64,000 nt of DNA from Amycolatopsis endophytica (lineage in GTDB: Bacteria; Actinomycetota; Actinomycetes; Mycobacteriales; Pseudonocardiaceae), in contig NZ_JACCFK010000001.1 in the NCBI RefSeq assembly GCF_013410405.1, positions 1,922,001 to 1,986,000 of the forward strand, written 5' to 3'. The first letter of the stretch is position 1. The number at the start of each line of letters is the position of its first letter. A program made the position numbers and the translations under genes. The notes beneath the pieces were generated by a model. It searched no databases, was not told the DNA's origin, and saw only the letters and a list, made by a program, of their open reading frames with translations. Shown piece by piece: positions 1 to 8,187 of this stretch.

Positions 1-1
1 C

Positions 2-763
2 CAGACCTCCGGCCTGGCGGTGCAGGGTGACCGGTTATGGCTCGCCGACGCCGAGACCTCCGCGCTGCGCTACGTCGAAGACGGCGCCGTGCACACGGCG
101 GTCGGCACGGACCTGTTCTCGTTCGGCCACCGCGACGGCGACGCCGCGGACGCGCTGCTCCAGCACCCGCTGGGCGTGGCGGTGCTGGCCGACGGCACGA
201 TCGCGGTCGCCGACACCTACAACGGCGCCGTCCGCCACTACGACCCGGACAGTGGCAAGGTATCCACGCTCGCCGAGAACCTGGCCGAGCCGTCCGGACT
301 GCTCGTCACCCAGGACGCGCTGCTCGTCGTCGAGTCGGCCGCGCACCGGCTGACCCCGCTGCCGCTGTCCGCGGACGGGCAGCAGGTGGACGGCGGCGCC
401 CACGCCGTGCGCCGCCCGCCGACCGAGCTGGCGCCGGGCACGGTCGAGTTCTCCGTGGTGTTCACGCCGCCGCCGGGCGAGAAGCTGGACGACCGGTTCG
501 GCCCGTCCACCCGCCTGCAGGTGACCGCCGCGCCGCCGGAACTGCTGGCCGAGGGCGAGGGCACTGGCACCGGCCTGACCCGCACGATCAAGATCGCGCC
601 CGGTCACACCGAAGGCGTGCTGCAGGTCGTGGCCCAGGCCGCGAGCTGCGACTCCGACGCCGAGCACCCGGTCTGCCGGGTCACGCGCCAGGACTGGGGC
701 GTGCCGATCCGCGTCACGCCCGAGGGGCCGGACCACCTCCAGCTGATCCTCGCGGGGGCGTGA
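2..763 (+). CDS. NHL-repeat protein, C-terminal part (5' end outside window)
   Basis: This frame is open from the window edge (phase starts at base 2) to TGA at 761-763, so only the last 253 residues are present. The GTG at base 20 is internal. NHL/beta-propeller-type blades are visible (LADAETSALRYVEDG, HPLGVAVLADGTIAVADTYNG, LAEPSGLLVTQ), followed by a beta-rich tail of about 110 residues. This layout fits the C-terminal half of the NHLRC2-like family, in which a thioredoxin domain precedes the propeller. The thioredoxin part would lie upstream of the window and cannot be checked here. Its 3' end overlaps the convergent TetR gene by 50 bases. Family assignment is good; the cellular role is unknown. 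Confidence 0.75.
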   Translation, partial: QTSGLAVQGDRLWLADAETSALRYVEDGAVHTAVGTDLFSFGHRDGDAADALLQHPLGVAVLADGTIAVADTYNGAVRHYDPDSGKVSTLAENLAEPSGLLVTQDALLVVESAAHRLTPLPLSADGQQVDGGAHAVRRPPTELAPGTVEFSVVFTPPPGEKLDDRFGPSTRLQVTAAPPELLAEGEGTGTGLTRTIKIAPGHTEGVLQVVAQAASCDSDAEHPVCRVTRQDWGVPIRVTPEGPDHLQLILAGA

Positions 764-1337
764 AGGCGCTCACCAGCACGTCCATGGCCCGGTGGAACAA
801 CGTCACCAGGTCCGGCGGCGAACCGGGCTGCCAGCCCGCGATCGCGGACCGGTTGGCGCCTATCGCGGCCGCCGCCGTGGTGCGCACGTAGAGGTCGTCC
901 GCGGCCAGCCCGGTGCGCCTGGCCAGCGCCTGCGCCACGGCCTCTTCCAGCGCCCGGTTCGCCTGCGCGACCCGCGGCAGCAGCTCCGGGTGCTCACGCA
1001 GCAGCAGGGTCCGCTCGCTCCACACGTCGGTGGCGGCCAGCTCGGCGAAGCGGCCGGCGAACACCTCGCGCAACGCGGTCAGCGGCCCCTCGTCCGCGGG
1101 CCGGTCGACGATGCGCTGCCCGAGTGTGGCGGCCGCGATGTCCAGCGACAGCACGGCTTCGTCCTTCGTGGCGAAGTAGTTGAAGAACGTGCGCGCCGAC
1201 ACGCCCGCGGCCGCGCAGATGTCCTCGACGGTCACCCCGTCCGGCCCGTGACGGCGGTAGAGGGTGATGGCCGCGTGCCGCAACGCTTCGCGGGTGGCTT
1301 CCTTCTTGCGCTCGCGCAGACCGGTGGGCGGGCTCAC
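714..1337 (-). CDS. TetR/AcrR-family transcriptional regulator
   Basis: A protein of 207 residues. The N-terminal helix-turn-helix is clear (LRERKKEATREALRHAAITL, then VTVEDICAAAGVSARTFFNY), followed by a variable ligand-binding helical domain. The frame stays open upstream to base 1445, inside the divergent gene. I chose the GTG at 1337 (MSPPTGLRERKK) because it leaves the usual short arm before the HTH and a free 55-base divergent promoter region. It probably represses the divergent membrane-protein gene and itself through the palindromic sequence between them; that is inference from layout. Its 3' end overlaps the upstream NHL gene convergently by 50 bases. The ligand is unknown. Confidence 0.88.
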   Translation of the reverse strand: MSPPTGLRERKKEATREALRHAAITLYRRHGPDGVTVEDICAAAGVSARTFFNYFATKDEAVLSLDIAAATLGQRIVDRPADEGPLTALREVFAGRFAELAATDVWSERTLLLREHPELLPRVAQANRALEEAVAQALARRTGLAADDLYVRTTAAAAIGANRSAIAGWQPGSPPDLVTLFHRAMDVLVSAFTPPRGSAGGGPAPRA

Positions 1338-1392
1338 GATTTTTACAGTACTGCATTTTTGCACTGCCTGCAAAAAGTGATATTCTGACAGC
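1338..1392. promoter_or_regulatory. Divergent promoter and likely TetR operator
   Basis: This 55-base A/T-richer gap lies between the TetR gene and the divergent membrane-protein gene. It holds a perfect 8-base palindrome CAGTACTG at 1346-1353, followed by TGCATTTTTGCA at 1352-1363 and a related GCACTGCCTGC. The overlapping half-sites are typical of TetR-family operators. Binding is inferred, not shown. Confidence 0.45.
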
Positions 1393-2742
1393 ATGGTGGA
1401 GCATGTGGAAACGGAGACACCGGAAGAACCGTCCAAACTGCGCACCCTCGCCGAAAGCCTGTGGTTCCCGGTCTTCTTCGCCTGCGGCTTCGTGTTCTGC
1501 TACCTGCTCGCGTTCCACTCGCCGACGCCGCACCACATCCAGGTCGCGGTCTCCGGGCAGGCCGCCGCGAACCAGATCGGCTCCGTGCTGGACCAGAAGA
1601 GCCCTGACGCGTTCGACATCCAGCCGGTCGCCACCGCCGACGAGGCACGCCAGGCGGTGCTCGACCGGGACGCCACCGCCGCCTACTCCGCCGATCCGGC
1701 GCACCCGGTGCTCTACGTCGCCAAGGCCGACGGCTACATGCTCGAATCGATCCTCACCCAGGTATTCACCCCGGTCGCGGCCCAGACCGGCCAGGCGCTG
1801 ACGACCGTCGACCTCGCGCCGACCGAGCCCGGCGACACCATGGGCACCGGCATGTTCTACCTGGTGCTGATCTGGAACATCCCCAGCTACATCGTGGTGA
1901 TGATGCTGCTGCGCGCGGTCACGCTGAGTCGCCGGGCGAAGGTCGCGACGCTGGTCGGGTTCGGCGCGCTGCTGACCCTGATCGGCTACGGTGGCGGCGT
2001 CCTGATGGACGTCATCCCCGCCGACCCCGTCGCCATCCCCATCGCGTTCCTGCTGACCCAGGCCGTCTCGCTCACCTCGTTCGGCCTGGTGCCGCTGGTC
2101 AAACAGTGGTTCCCCGGCGTCGCGATGGGCCTGTTCGTGCTGCTGTCGATGCCCTCCAGCGGTGGTGCGGTGCCGGTCCAGATGGTGCCCGGCTTCTTCC
2201 GCGCGCTGCACCCGATCTTCCCGATGGGCAACCTCATCGAGGCGCTGCGCGGCCTCTACTACTTCGACGGCACCGGCATCCTGCGGCCGGTCCTCGTGCT
2301 CTGCGCCTGGGTCGTCCTCGGTGTCGCCCTGATCGCCGGGCACAGCCTCGTCCTGCGCCGCCGCGAGGGCGCGGTCGACGAGCCGCCGGTCGAGGACCCG
2401 GCGATCGAGATGCCGCGCCCCACCGCCGTCCCGGTGCACGAACGGCACTTCGGAGAGCCGGTGCCGACGCTGACCGGTTCGGTCCACGCCGACGACGGAA
2501 CGGCGGTGCGCGGCGCGGCGGTCACCGTGATGGACGGCCGCGGACAGCAGATCGTCCGCACCGTGGCCGACGACGAGGGCCGCTACGCGCTCGCCGGTCT
2601 GCCGGAACAGTTCGTCGACCTCGTCGTTTCCGCGGCCGGGTTCGAGGCGGCCGCGAGCCGCGTGCTCGTGCGTGAGGGCGGGAGCGTGCACCGCGACTTC
2701 ACGCTGCGTGGGCGACGGCCGCTGGTCACCGCCGCACGCTGA
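1393..2742 (+). CDS. ABC-2/YhgE-like membrane protein with C-terminal carboxypeptidase-regulatory-like domain
   Basis: A protein of 449 residues. One N-terminal transmembrane helix (about 25-45) precedes an extracytoplasmic segment (about 50-145), followed by five hydrophobic helices (about 150-330). This is the layout of ABC-2/DUF3533/YhgE-Pip type membrane proteins. A cytosolic tail from about 355 ends in a beta-sandwich (LTGSVHADDGTAVRGAAVTV ... GRYALAGLP) that looks like a carboxypeptidase regulatory-like domain. No ATPase is encoded next to it. The divergent TetR gene suggests an inducible export or efflux role; substrate and partner are unknown. The fusion of the regulatory-like domain to the membrane unit is the odd part. 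Confidence 0.7.
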   Translation: MVEHVETETPEEPSKLRTLAESLWFPVFFACGFVFCYLLAFHSPTPHHIQVAVSGQAAANQIGSVLDQKSPDAFDIQPVATADEARQAVLDRDATAAYSADPAHPVLYVAKADGYMLESILTQVFTPVAAQTGQALTTVDLAPTEPGDTMGTGMFYLVLIWNIPSYIVVMMLLRAVTLSRRAKVATLVGFGALLTLIGYGGGVLMDVIPADPVAIPIAFLLTQAVSLTSFGLVPLVKQWFPGVAMGLFVLLSMPSSGGAVPVQMVPGFFRALHPIFPMGNLIEALRGLYYFDGTGILRPVLVLCAWVVLGVALIAGHSLVLRRREGAVDEPPVEDPAIEMPRPTAVPVHERHFGEPVPTLTGSVHADDGTAVRGAAVTVMDGRGQQIVRTVADDEGRYALAGLPEQFVDLVVSAAGFEAAASRVLVREGGSVHRDFTLRGRRPLVTAAR

Positions 2743-2762
2743 GCCCACGTAGCATTACCCGC

Positions 2763-3107
2763 GTGTCGGAAGCCAAGAAACTGCCGGACGACGCGGCGAA
2801 GCTGGAAATCCAGATGCTGCACGACCGCGTCCTCGTCCGGGTCTCCGCGGAGGAGGGCGAGCGCCGCAGCAGCGGCGGCATCGTGATCCCGGCGACGGCC
2901 CAGGTGGCCCGCCGTCTCGCGTGGGGCGACGTACTGGGGGTAGGCAGTAATGTGCGTAACGTGAAGGTCGGCGACCGCGTGCTCTTCAACCCCGAGGAGC
3001 AGTTCGAGGTCGAGGTCCAGGGTGAGGGATACCTGGTGATGCGGGAGCGCGACATCCACGCCGTGGCCACCGAGCGCACGGAGCACGGGACGGGCCTGTA
3101 CTTGTAA
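2763..3107 (+). CDS. GroES-family (Cpn10-like) protein
   Basis: A 114-residue protein with a GTG start. It carries the Cpn10 fold signatures: IQMLHDRVLVRV at the start of the domain, SSGGIVIPATAQ (mobile-loop region), WGDVLGVGSNVRNVKVGDRVLF and a C-terminal YLVMRERDIHAV. Canonical GroES has about 97-100 residues and sits beside groEL. This copy has an N-terminal extension of about 17 residues and no GroEL neighbour, so it is probably a divergent paralogue rather than the main co-chaperonin. It starts 20 bases after the preceding gene and ends 19 bases before the VanW gene. All three may be co-transcribed. Confidence 0.8.
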   Translation: MSEAKKLPDDAAKLEIQMLHDRVLVRVSAEEGERRSSGGIVIPATAQVARRLAWGDVLGVGSNVRNVKVGDRVLFNPEEQFEVEVQGEGYLVMRERDIHAVATERTEHGTGLYL

Positions 3108-3126
3108 CGCGTCCGGGAGGAAGCGC

Positions 3127-5055
3127 GTGCGGGAGGACCAGTACTGGCCGGAGCGGGACGCAGACTCCCTCTCCGACTTCGAGACCACCGCGGTCGGACC
3201 ACGACCGCCTGCCGAGTTCCTGCTGGACGAACCGCTCGACGCGACCGAGGACGCCCTCGTCGGCGAGCTGCTGGAAGCCGGTGGCGGCCACGCCGGGCCG
3301 CCGTCGCCGGGCAAGCGTTTCCTCGCCCGCGCGTTCATGATCGCCGGCTGCGTGCTGGGCGTCGGCGTGCTCCTCTACACCGCGGACCTCATCATCAGCG
3401 CCGGTGACGTGCCGCGCGGGGTCACCGTGGCCGGTGTCGAGGTCGGCGGCCTGGGCCGCGACGAGGCCGAGGCCAAACTGCGCCGCGAGCTGGAGCCGCG
3501 GATGACCGAGCCGGTCCCCGTCGAGGCAGGCGACGTGCGCACCATCCTGGACCCGGCGAAGTCCGGGCTCGGCCTCGACTGGTCGTCGACGATCGCGCAG
3601 GCCGGGCGCCAGCCACTCGACCCGGTCACCCGCATCCGGTCGTTCTTCACCGAACGCGAGGTCGGCGTGGTCACCATGACCGATCCGGACGAGCTGCTCC
3701 AGTCGATCGAGCGGCTGGCGGGCGAGCGCATCAACCATCCGCCGACCGAGGGCAGCATCGGGTTCGTGACCGTGCCCGGCGGCGACGGCGCCGTCAACCC
3801 TTACCCGATCGAGCCGCGTGCCGGGCAGGACCTCGTCGACGTCAAGGGCGCCGGCGACATCGTCCGCGCGAACTGGCTGGAGGAGACCGGCGTGCGGCTG
3901 CCGGTCGTGCTGACGCCGGTCAAGGTCACCTCGGCCGGGGTGCACTCGGCGCTGGAACGCCTGGTCGGGCCCGCGGTCGCCCAACCGGTCACCCTGCACG
4001 GTGAGGGCGCCGACGCGGTGCTGAAACCGAGCGCGATCGCCGCCGCGCTGAAGTTCAGCCCGGCCGAAGGCGGCGCGCTGCGGGTCGAGGCCGATCCAGT
4101 GAAGCTGCGGCAGGCGGTGCGCGAACCGCTGGCCGTCACCGAGAAGCGCGGCAAGGACGCGCAGATCGTGCTCGCGAGCACCGGACCGTCCGTCCAGCCG
4201 TCCGAGGACTCACGCAAGATCGACTGGAACCGGACGTTCCAGCCGCTGATGGACGTCCTCGCCAAGCCGGACGGCCGCGACCTGACCGTCCGCTACCAGA
4301 CGGCCCGCCCGGCCACGACCACCGAGGCGGCGAACGCGCTCGGCATCAAGGAGGTCGTCGCCGAGTTCACCACCAGCGGCCTGTCCGGTCCGGCGCTGAC
4401 GAACGTGCGGGCCATGGCGGACAAGGTCAACGGCACGGTGCTGCGGCCCGGCGAGACGTTCAGCCTCAACGCGCGGGTCGGCTCCCGCAGTCAGTCCCAG
4501 GGTTTCGTCCCGGCGCCGCTCAACGAGGACGGCTTCGGCCCGGTCGTCCCCGGCGGCGGCTCGTCACAGTTCACCACGACGCTCTACAACGCGGCCTACC
4601 TCGCGGGCCTGACCGATGCGGGCCACACCGAGCACAGCTACCACCTGGACCGCTACCCGGCGGCGCGGGACGCGATCGCGGTGTCCGCGAGCGGGGCGGC
4701 GGTGGACGTGAAGTTCACCGACTCGTTGCGCAGTGGCGTGATGATCCAGACGTCGGTGTCGGGTAGCAGCGTGACGGTGAAGATCTGGGGCACCAAGCAG
4801 TACCGGGTGGAGAGTTCTTCCGGCAGCCGGTCGGACTTCCGGGCGCCGCCGCTGGAGGTTGGATCCGGGCCATCGTGCACGCCGTCGAGTGGGCGTCCCG
4901 GGTTCACGACGAGTGATACCCGGGTGCTCTACGACCTGGCGAGCGGGGCCGAGGTGCGCCGGGATACGCGGGATGTGCGGTATGCGCCGAAGGCAGCGGT
5001 GATCTGCGGGTTCGGGGTGAGTTCGGGGCCTGGGGCTGGGGGCGCTACGCGGTAG
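3127..5055 (+). CDS. VanW-family membrane-anchored cell-envelope protein
   Basis: A 642-residue protein with a GTG start just after a GGGAGGAAG ribosome-binding site. A cytosolic acidic N-terminus of about 60 residues precedes one transmembrane helix (about 70-90, ending LLYTADLIISAG). Two putative peptidoglycan-binding/YoaR-like repeats follow. The VanW domain is at about 410-540, with landmarks LRPGETFSLNARVG, GFVPAPL and VPGGGSSQFTTTLYNAAYLAGL. VanW proteins occur in some vancomycin-resistance clusters, but their biochemical role is unsettled. No other van gene adjoins it, so a resistance function should not be assumed. The C-terminal tail is low-complexity Gly/Ser/Pro. Confidence 0.85.
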   Translation: MREDQYWPERDADSLSDFETTAVGPRPPAEFLLDEPLDATEDALVGELLEAGGGHAGPPSPGKRFLARAFMIAGCVLGVGVLLYTADLIISAGDVPRGVTVAGVEVGGLGRDEAEAKLRRELEPRMTEPVPVEAGDVRTILDPAKSGLGLDWSSTIAQAGRQPLDPVTRIRSFFTEREVGVVTMTDPDELLQSIERLAGERINHPPTEGSIGFVTVPGGDGAVNPYPIEPRAGQDLVDVKGAGDIVRANWLEETGVRLPVVLTPVKVTSAGVHSALERLVGPAVAQPVTLHGEGADAVLKPSAIAAALKFSPAEGGALRVEADPVKLRQAVREPLAVTEKRGKDAQIVLASTGPSVQPSEDSRKIDWNRTFQPLMDVLAKPDGRDLTVRYQTARPATTTEAANALGIKEVVAEFTTSGLSGPALTNVRAMADKVNGTVLRPGETFSLNARVGSRSQSQGFVPAPLNEDGFGPVVPGGGSSQFTTTLYNAAYLAGLTDAGHTEHSYHLDRYPAARDAIAVSASGAAVDVKFTDSLRSGVMIQTSVSGSSVTVKIWGTKQYRVESSSGSRSDFRAPPLEVGSGPSCTPSSGRPGFTTSDTRVLYDLASGAEVRRDTRDVRYAPKAAVICGFGVSSGPGAGGATR

Positions 5056-5361
5056 GTTGCTTGGGCTTGACTCGGCTTGGCGCTAAGCGGGTTTGCGCTG
5101 CGGGTTTGCGCTACGCGCGTATCCGGGGCGCCGGGCTTCGCTTCGCGACGCCCTGAGCCGTGGGCGCTGGCGCGCCCCGGCGGGTTGTGTCCTTCCGAAC
5201 CCGATTCTCGAGTGCTCGGCAACCGAGTCGGCTGGGGATCGGGTTGCGGGAGGGGGCTGGTTCGGGGGGTGGTCGCGTTGCGTGGGTGAGTCGGTAGGTG
5301 CAACCGCACGGCGCATGATCGGATACTCTCCGTGATCACCATGATGAGAAAGGAAGCCGGA
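5056..5361. other. Non-coding GC-rich gap with short repeats
   Basis: A 306-base gap between the VanW gene and the small secreted-protein gene. The short frames within it have no recognisable protein. It contains a 13-base tandem duplication (annotated separately) and GC-rich self-complementary runs such as GGGCTTCGCTTCGCGACGCCC-type sequence near 5130-5150. The promoter of the downstream gene should lie near its right end. Nothing else was seen. Confidence 0.4.
5087..5112. repeat. Two tandem copies of a 13-base unit
   Basis: The unit GCGGGTTTGCGCT is repeated exactly at 5087-5099 and 5100-5112, in the gap after the VanW gene. Confidence 0.7.
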
Positions 5362-5730
5362 GTGAAGAAAGCGATGGTCGTCGCCGCGCTGGCCGCGTGT
5401 CTGGTGACGGTGGTGCAGCCCGCGGTGGCCTCCGCCGAAGGGGAACCGGCGTTGGTGCACGCCTCGACGCAGAACGAATGCAAGCTCAACGTGCGCGCCG
5501 GTGCGGACGTCGGTTCGTCCCTGTTGCATACGCTGACCTGCACGAACTACACGACGTGTGTGCACGCGCCGGAACGGGACCTGCCGTGCGGGCAGCTCGT
5601 CACCGGCGGTGTCTACAGCTGCGTCGGCGCCGACGGCAAGCAGCTGACCGACAACCGCTGGGCCGAGGTGCTGTGGCGCTCGCCCCAGCAGTCGTTCGTG
5701 GCCGTGGGCTGCGCCGCGATCCGGCCCTGA
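5362..5730 (+). CDS. Small secreted cysteine-containing protein (SH3-like)
   Basis: A protein of 122 residues from the GTG at 5362, chosen because AAGGAAG at 5350-5356 gives ideal spacing; an ATG at 5344 is possible. A signal peptide is clear: KKAMVVAALAACLVTVV then AVASAEG. The mature part of about 95 residues has six or more cysteines and a segment CKLNVRAGADVGSSLLHTL that resembles the start of bacterial SH3-like domains. This suggests a small disulfide-bonded envelope or exported protein. It is monocistronic, with a strong hairpin terminator 11 bases after its stop. Function is unknown. Confidence 0.75.
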   Translation: MKKAMVVAALAACLVTVVQPAVASAEGEPALVHASTQNECKLNVRAGADVGSSLLHTLTCTNYTTCVHAPERDLPCGQLVTGGVYSCVGADGKQLTDNRWAEVLWRSPQQSFVAVGCAAIRP

Positions 5731-5740
5731 CAACACGAAC

Positions 5741-5770
5741 GTGCCCGGGAAGGAGGGCCTTCCCGGGCAC
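5741..5770. terminator. Intrinsic-type terminator hairpin, probably bidirectional
   Basis: A perfect 13-base-pair stem (GTGCCCGGGAAGG against CCTTCCCGGGCAC) with a four-base loop. It lies between the convergent secreted-protein gene (ends 5730) and the GlsB gene (ends 5786). There is no long T-run, as is usual in actinomycetes. Confidence 0.8.
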
Positions 5771-5785
5771 GAAACGTCGTGGGCG

Positions 5786-6064
5786 CTACCTGGTCAGGTT
5801 TCGTCGCCGCCCGTACATGCCCGCGGCCAGCGACACACCGATCGCGGCGATGACGATCTGCGTGATGAGTTCGAGCCAGTCGAATCCCTTGGTGTCGGCG
5901 TAGCCGATACCCCGCGCGATCGCGGTACCGATGAAGGCGGCCACGATGCCGATGAGGATCGTGAGCCAGATCGGAATACCCTGCTTGCCCGGTGCGACCA
6001 GACGACCCAGCGCGCCGATGATGAGGCCCACCACGATCGCGCTGATGATTCCACCGATGGTCAT
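5786..6064 (-). CDS. GlsB/YeaQ/YmgE-family stress-response membrane protein
   Basis: A 92-residue, very hydrophobic protein with three transmembrane helices: IISAIVVGLIIGALGRLV, WLTILIGIVAAFIGTAIA and LITQIVIAAIGVSLAAG. The motif GALGRLVAPGKQGIPIWLT is diagnostic for the transglycosylase-associated/YeaQ family. An RBS (GGAGTTGCG on the minus strand) precedes the ATG. These proteins are often induced by stress, and their molecular function is not established. It is transcribed alone and converges with the secreted-protein gene. Confidence 0.9.
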   Translation of the reverse strand: MTIGGIISAIVVGLIIGALGRLVAPGKQGIPIWLTILIGIVAAFIGTAIARGIGYADTKGFDWLELITQIVIAAIGVSLAAGMYGRRRNLTR

Positions 6065-6164
6065 CGCAACTCCTTCAGCTTCGATGTGCTCGGGGAGTAC
6101 CTGTTGAACCGGTTTTCAAACCCCCTCCATGCTGACCCCCGACCGGCCGGACCACCAGCACGAA

Positions 6165-6194
6165 AAGACCTCCTCGCCGCAACGAGGAGGTCTT
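6165..6194 (-). terminator. Terminator of the acyl-CoA dehydrogenase gene
   Basis: A perfect 12-base-pair stem (AAGACCTCCTCG against CGAGGAGGTCTT) with a six-base loop. It lies 23 bases past the stop of the minus-strand gene at 6217, with a short A/T-rich flank. Confidence 0.8.
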
Positions 6195-6216
6195 CCCGCA
6201 GGGGACCGGACAGAGG

Positions 6217-8058
6217 TCAGAACGCCGCTTCCGGCACCTCCATGAGGTCGTTGTCGGCAGCCTCGACGACCGCGCGCCGCGCCGACAGCTCGGGCAGCAC
6301 CTGCTTGGCGAAGAACGACGCCACCGCGACCTTGCCCTGGTAGAACGCCTGGTCCCTGGCCGGGGCGCCGTCCAGCTTGGCCAGCGCGATCTCGGCCTGG
6401 CGCAGCAGCTGCCAGCCCACCAGCAGGTCACCGGCCGACATCAGGAACCGGACGGTGTGCTGGCCGACCTTGTACAGGTTCTTGACGTCCTCCTGCGACG
6501 AGGTCAGGTAGCCGATCATCGAACCGACCATGCCCTGCAGGTCCTCCAGGGCCTGCTTGAGCAGCTCGCGCTCGTTCTTCAACCTGCCGTTGCCCGCCTC
6601 GGACTGGATGAACTGCGTGATCTCGTTGGCGATGAAGCCGAGCGCCTGACCCTTGTCGCGGACGATCTTGCGGAAGAAGAAGTCCTGCGACTGGATGGCC
6701 GTGGTGCCTTCGTACAGCGAGTCGATCTTCGCGTCGCGGATGTACTGCTCGATCGGGTAGTCCTGCAGGAAGCCGGAGCCACCGAGGGTCTGCAGCGACT
6801 GCACGAGCTGCTCGGTGGCGCGCTCGGAGCCGACGCCCTTGACGATCGGCAGCAGCAGGTCGTTGACCCGCTCGGCCAGCTTCAGCGACGCCTCATCGCC
6901 CTCGCCGGTCCACACCTGGTCCTGGAACGACGCGGTGTAGAGGTACACGGCGCGCAGCCCCTCGGCGTAGGCCTTCTGCAGCATCAGCGACCGGCGCACG
7001 TCCGGGTGGTGCGTGATGGTCACGCGCGGCGCGCTCTTGTCCGTCATCTGGGTCAGATCCGCACCCTGCACGCGCTCCTTGGCGTACTCCAGCGCGTTCA
7101 GGTAGCCGGTGGACAGCGTGGCGATCGCCTTGGTGCCCACCATCATCCGGGCGTACTCGATGACCTGGAACATCTGCGCGATGCCGTCGTGCACCTCGCC
7201 CAGCAGCCAGCCCTTGGCGGGGGTGCCGTGCTGGCCGAAGGTCAGCTCACAGGTCGTGGAGACCTTGAGGCCCATCTTGTGCTCGACATTGGTGACGAAG
7301 GCACCGTTGCGCTCGCCGAGCTCGCCGGTCTCGGTGTCGAAGTGGAACTTCGGCACCAGGAACAGCGACAGGCCCTTGGTGCCCGGCTTCGCCTCGATGC
7401 CCGGTCCCTCGGGACGGGCCAGGACCAGGTGCATGATGTTCTCGGTCATGTCCTGGTCGGCGGAGGTGATGAACCGCTTCACGCCGTCGAGGTGCCAGGT
7501 GCCGTCCTCCTGCAGCACGGCCTTGGTGCGCCCGGCGCCCACGTCGGAACCGGCGTCCGGCTCGGTGAGCACCATCGTGGCGCCCCACGCGCGGTCGATC
7601 ATGATCCGCGCCCAGCGCTTCTGCTCCTCGGTGCCGTTGCGGTCGAGGATCATCGCGAAGTTCGGGCCGGCCAGGTACATGAACAGGGCCGGGTTGGCGC
7701 CGAGGATCAGCTCGGACGCGGCCCACTGCACGGTCGGGGGCAGGCCGAGGCCGCCGAGGTCGTTGGTGAGGCCCAGCCGCCACCACTCGCCGTCCCAGAG
7801 CTGCTGGTAGCTCTTCTTGAACGACTCGGGCAGCTTCGCCGAGAAGGTCTTCGGGTCGTAGACCGGCGGGTTGCGGTCGGCGTCGGCGAAGGATTCGGCC
7901 AGCGGGCCGGACGCCAGGTTGTTCAGTTCCTGCAGCGCGCCCCTGGCGGTCTCCTCGTCCGAGTCCGCCAGGACTCCCTTGCCGAGGCGCTCCTGGACGT
8001 TCAGGACCTCGAACAGGTTGAACTCGAGGTCTCGCACGTTGGACTTGTAGTGGCCCAT
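6217..8058 (-). CDS. Acyl-CoA dehydrogenase, large FadE5-like form
   Basis: A 613-residue FAD-dependent acyl-CoA dehydrogenase for the first oxidation step of beta-oxidation. It has the N-terminal alpha domain, the beta-domain flavin motif [13 protein letters not shown] followed by [11 protein letters not shown], and the C-terminal alpha domain. The catalytic-base region is [18 protein letters not shown], with Glu in YEGTT. A further C-terminal extension of about 130 residues (acetyl-CoA dehydrogenase C-terminal-like) explains the 600-residue length against about 380 in short-chain forms. The length and layout resemble mycobacterial FadE5, which takes a broad range of acyl chains; substrate range here is inferred. 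It is monocistronic, with a palindromic promoter region upstream. Confidence 0.92.
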   Translation of the reverse strand: MGHYKSNVRDLEFNLFEVLNVQERLGKGVLADSDEETARGALQELNNLASGPLAESFADADRNPPVYDPKTFSAKLPESFKKSYQQLWDGEWWRLGLTNDLGGLGLPPTVQWAASELILGANPALFMYLAGPNFAMILDRNGTEEQKRWARIMIDRAWGATMVLTEPDAGSDVGAGRTKAVLQEDGTWHLDGVKRFITSADQDMTENIMHLVLARPEGPGIEAKPGTKGLSLFLVPKFHFDTETGELGERNGAFVTNVEHKMGLKVSTTCELTFGQHGTPAKGWLLGEVHDGIAQMFQVIEYARMMVGTKAIATLSTGYLNALEYAKERVQGADLTQMTDKSAPRVTITHHPDVRRSLMLQKAYAEGLRAVYLYTASFQDQVWTGEGDEASLKLAERVNDLLLPIVKGVGSERATEQLVQSLQTLGGSGFLQDYPIEQYIRDAKIDSLYEGTTAIQSQDFFFRKIVRDKGQALGFIANEITQFIQSEAGNGRLKNERELLKQALEDLQGMVGSMIGYLTSSQEDVKNLYKVGQHTVRFLMSAGDLLVGWQLLRQAEIALAKLDGAPARDQAFYQGKVAVASFFAKQVLPELSARRAVVEAADNDLMEVPEAAF

Positions 8059-8117
8059 GTCGTCGCTCCGTTGTCGATCGGGTTTCCGGCTGGGCGCAGC
8101 TGGTACCCCTACTGGCC

Positions 8118-8148
8118 GGTAACATCAGGATATTACCTGTGGGTAACC
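8118..8148. promoter_or_regulatory. GGTAA/TTACC palindrome cluster upstream of acyl-CoA dehydrogenase
   Basis: Three half-sites lie 60-90 bases upstream of the start at 8058: GGTAA at 8118-8122, TTACC at 8133-8137 and GGTAACC at 8142-8148. The last two form a perfect TTACC-TGTG-GGTAA dyad. This is an operator-like pattern; the regulator is unknown. Confidence 0.45.
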
Positions 8149-8187
8149 GCGGCAAGCGAATCCAGCCGGTTGTGACGCACGAATCCC

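Noticed and set aside
994..2748. Minus-strand frame of 584 codons opposite the ABC-2-like gene
   Set aside because: It is a high-GC antisense shadow: repetitive Arg/His/Asp/Gly composition and no recognisable domain, while the plus strand encodes a clear membrane protein.
3127..5055. Glycopeptide resistance cluster suggested by VanW and VanZ names
   Set aside because: No vanHAX or vanRS genes are present and the VanW and VanZ genes are scattered; the names reflect domain families only.
5077..5335. Two short frames (70 and 80 codons) after the VanW gene
   Set aside because: They lie in GC-rich repetitive sequence without RBS or recognisable protein features and overlap each other.
5860..5890. 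tRNA-like TTCGA/GAATCC sequence
   Set aside because: It lies inside the GlsB coding region and no acceptor or anticodon stem can be built around it.
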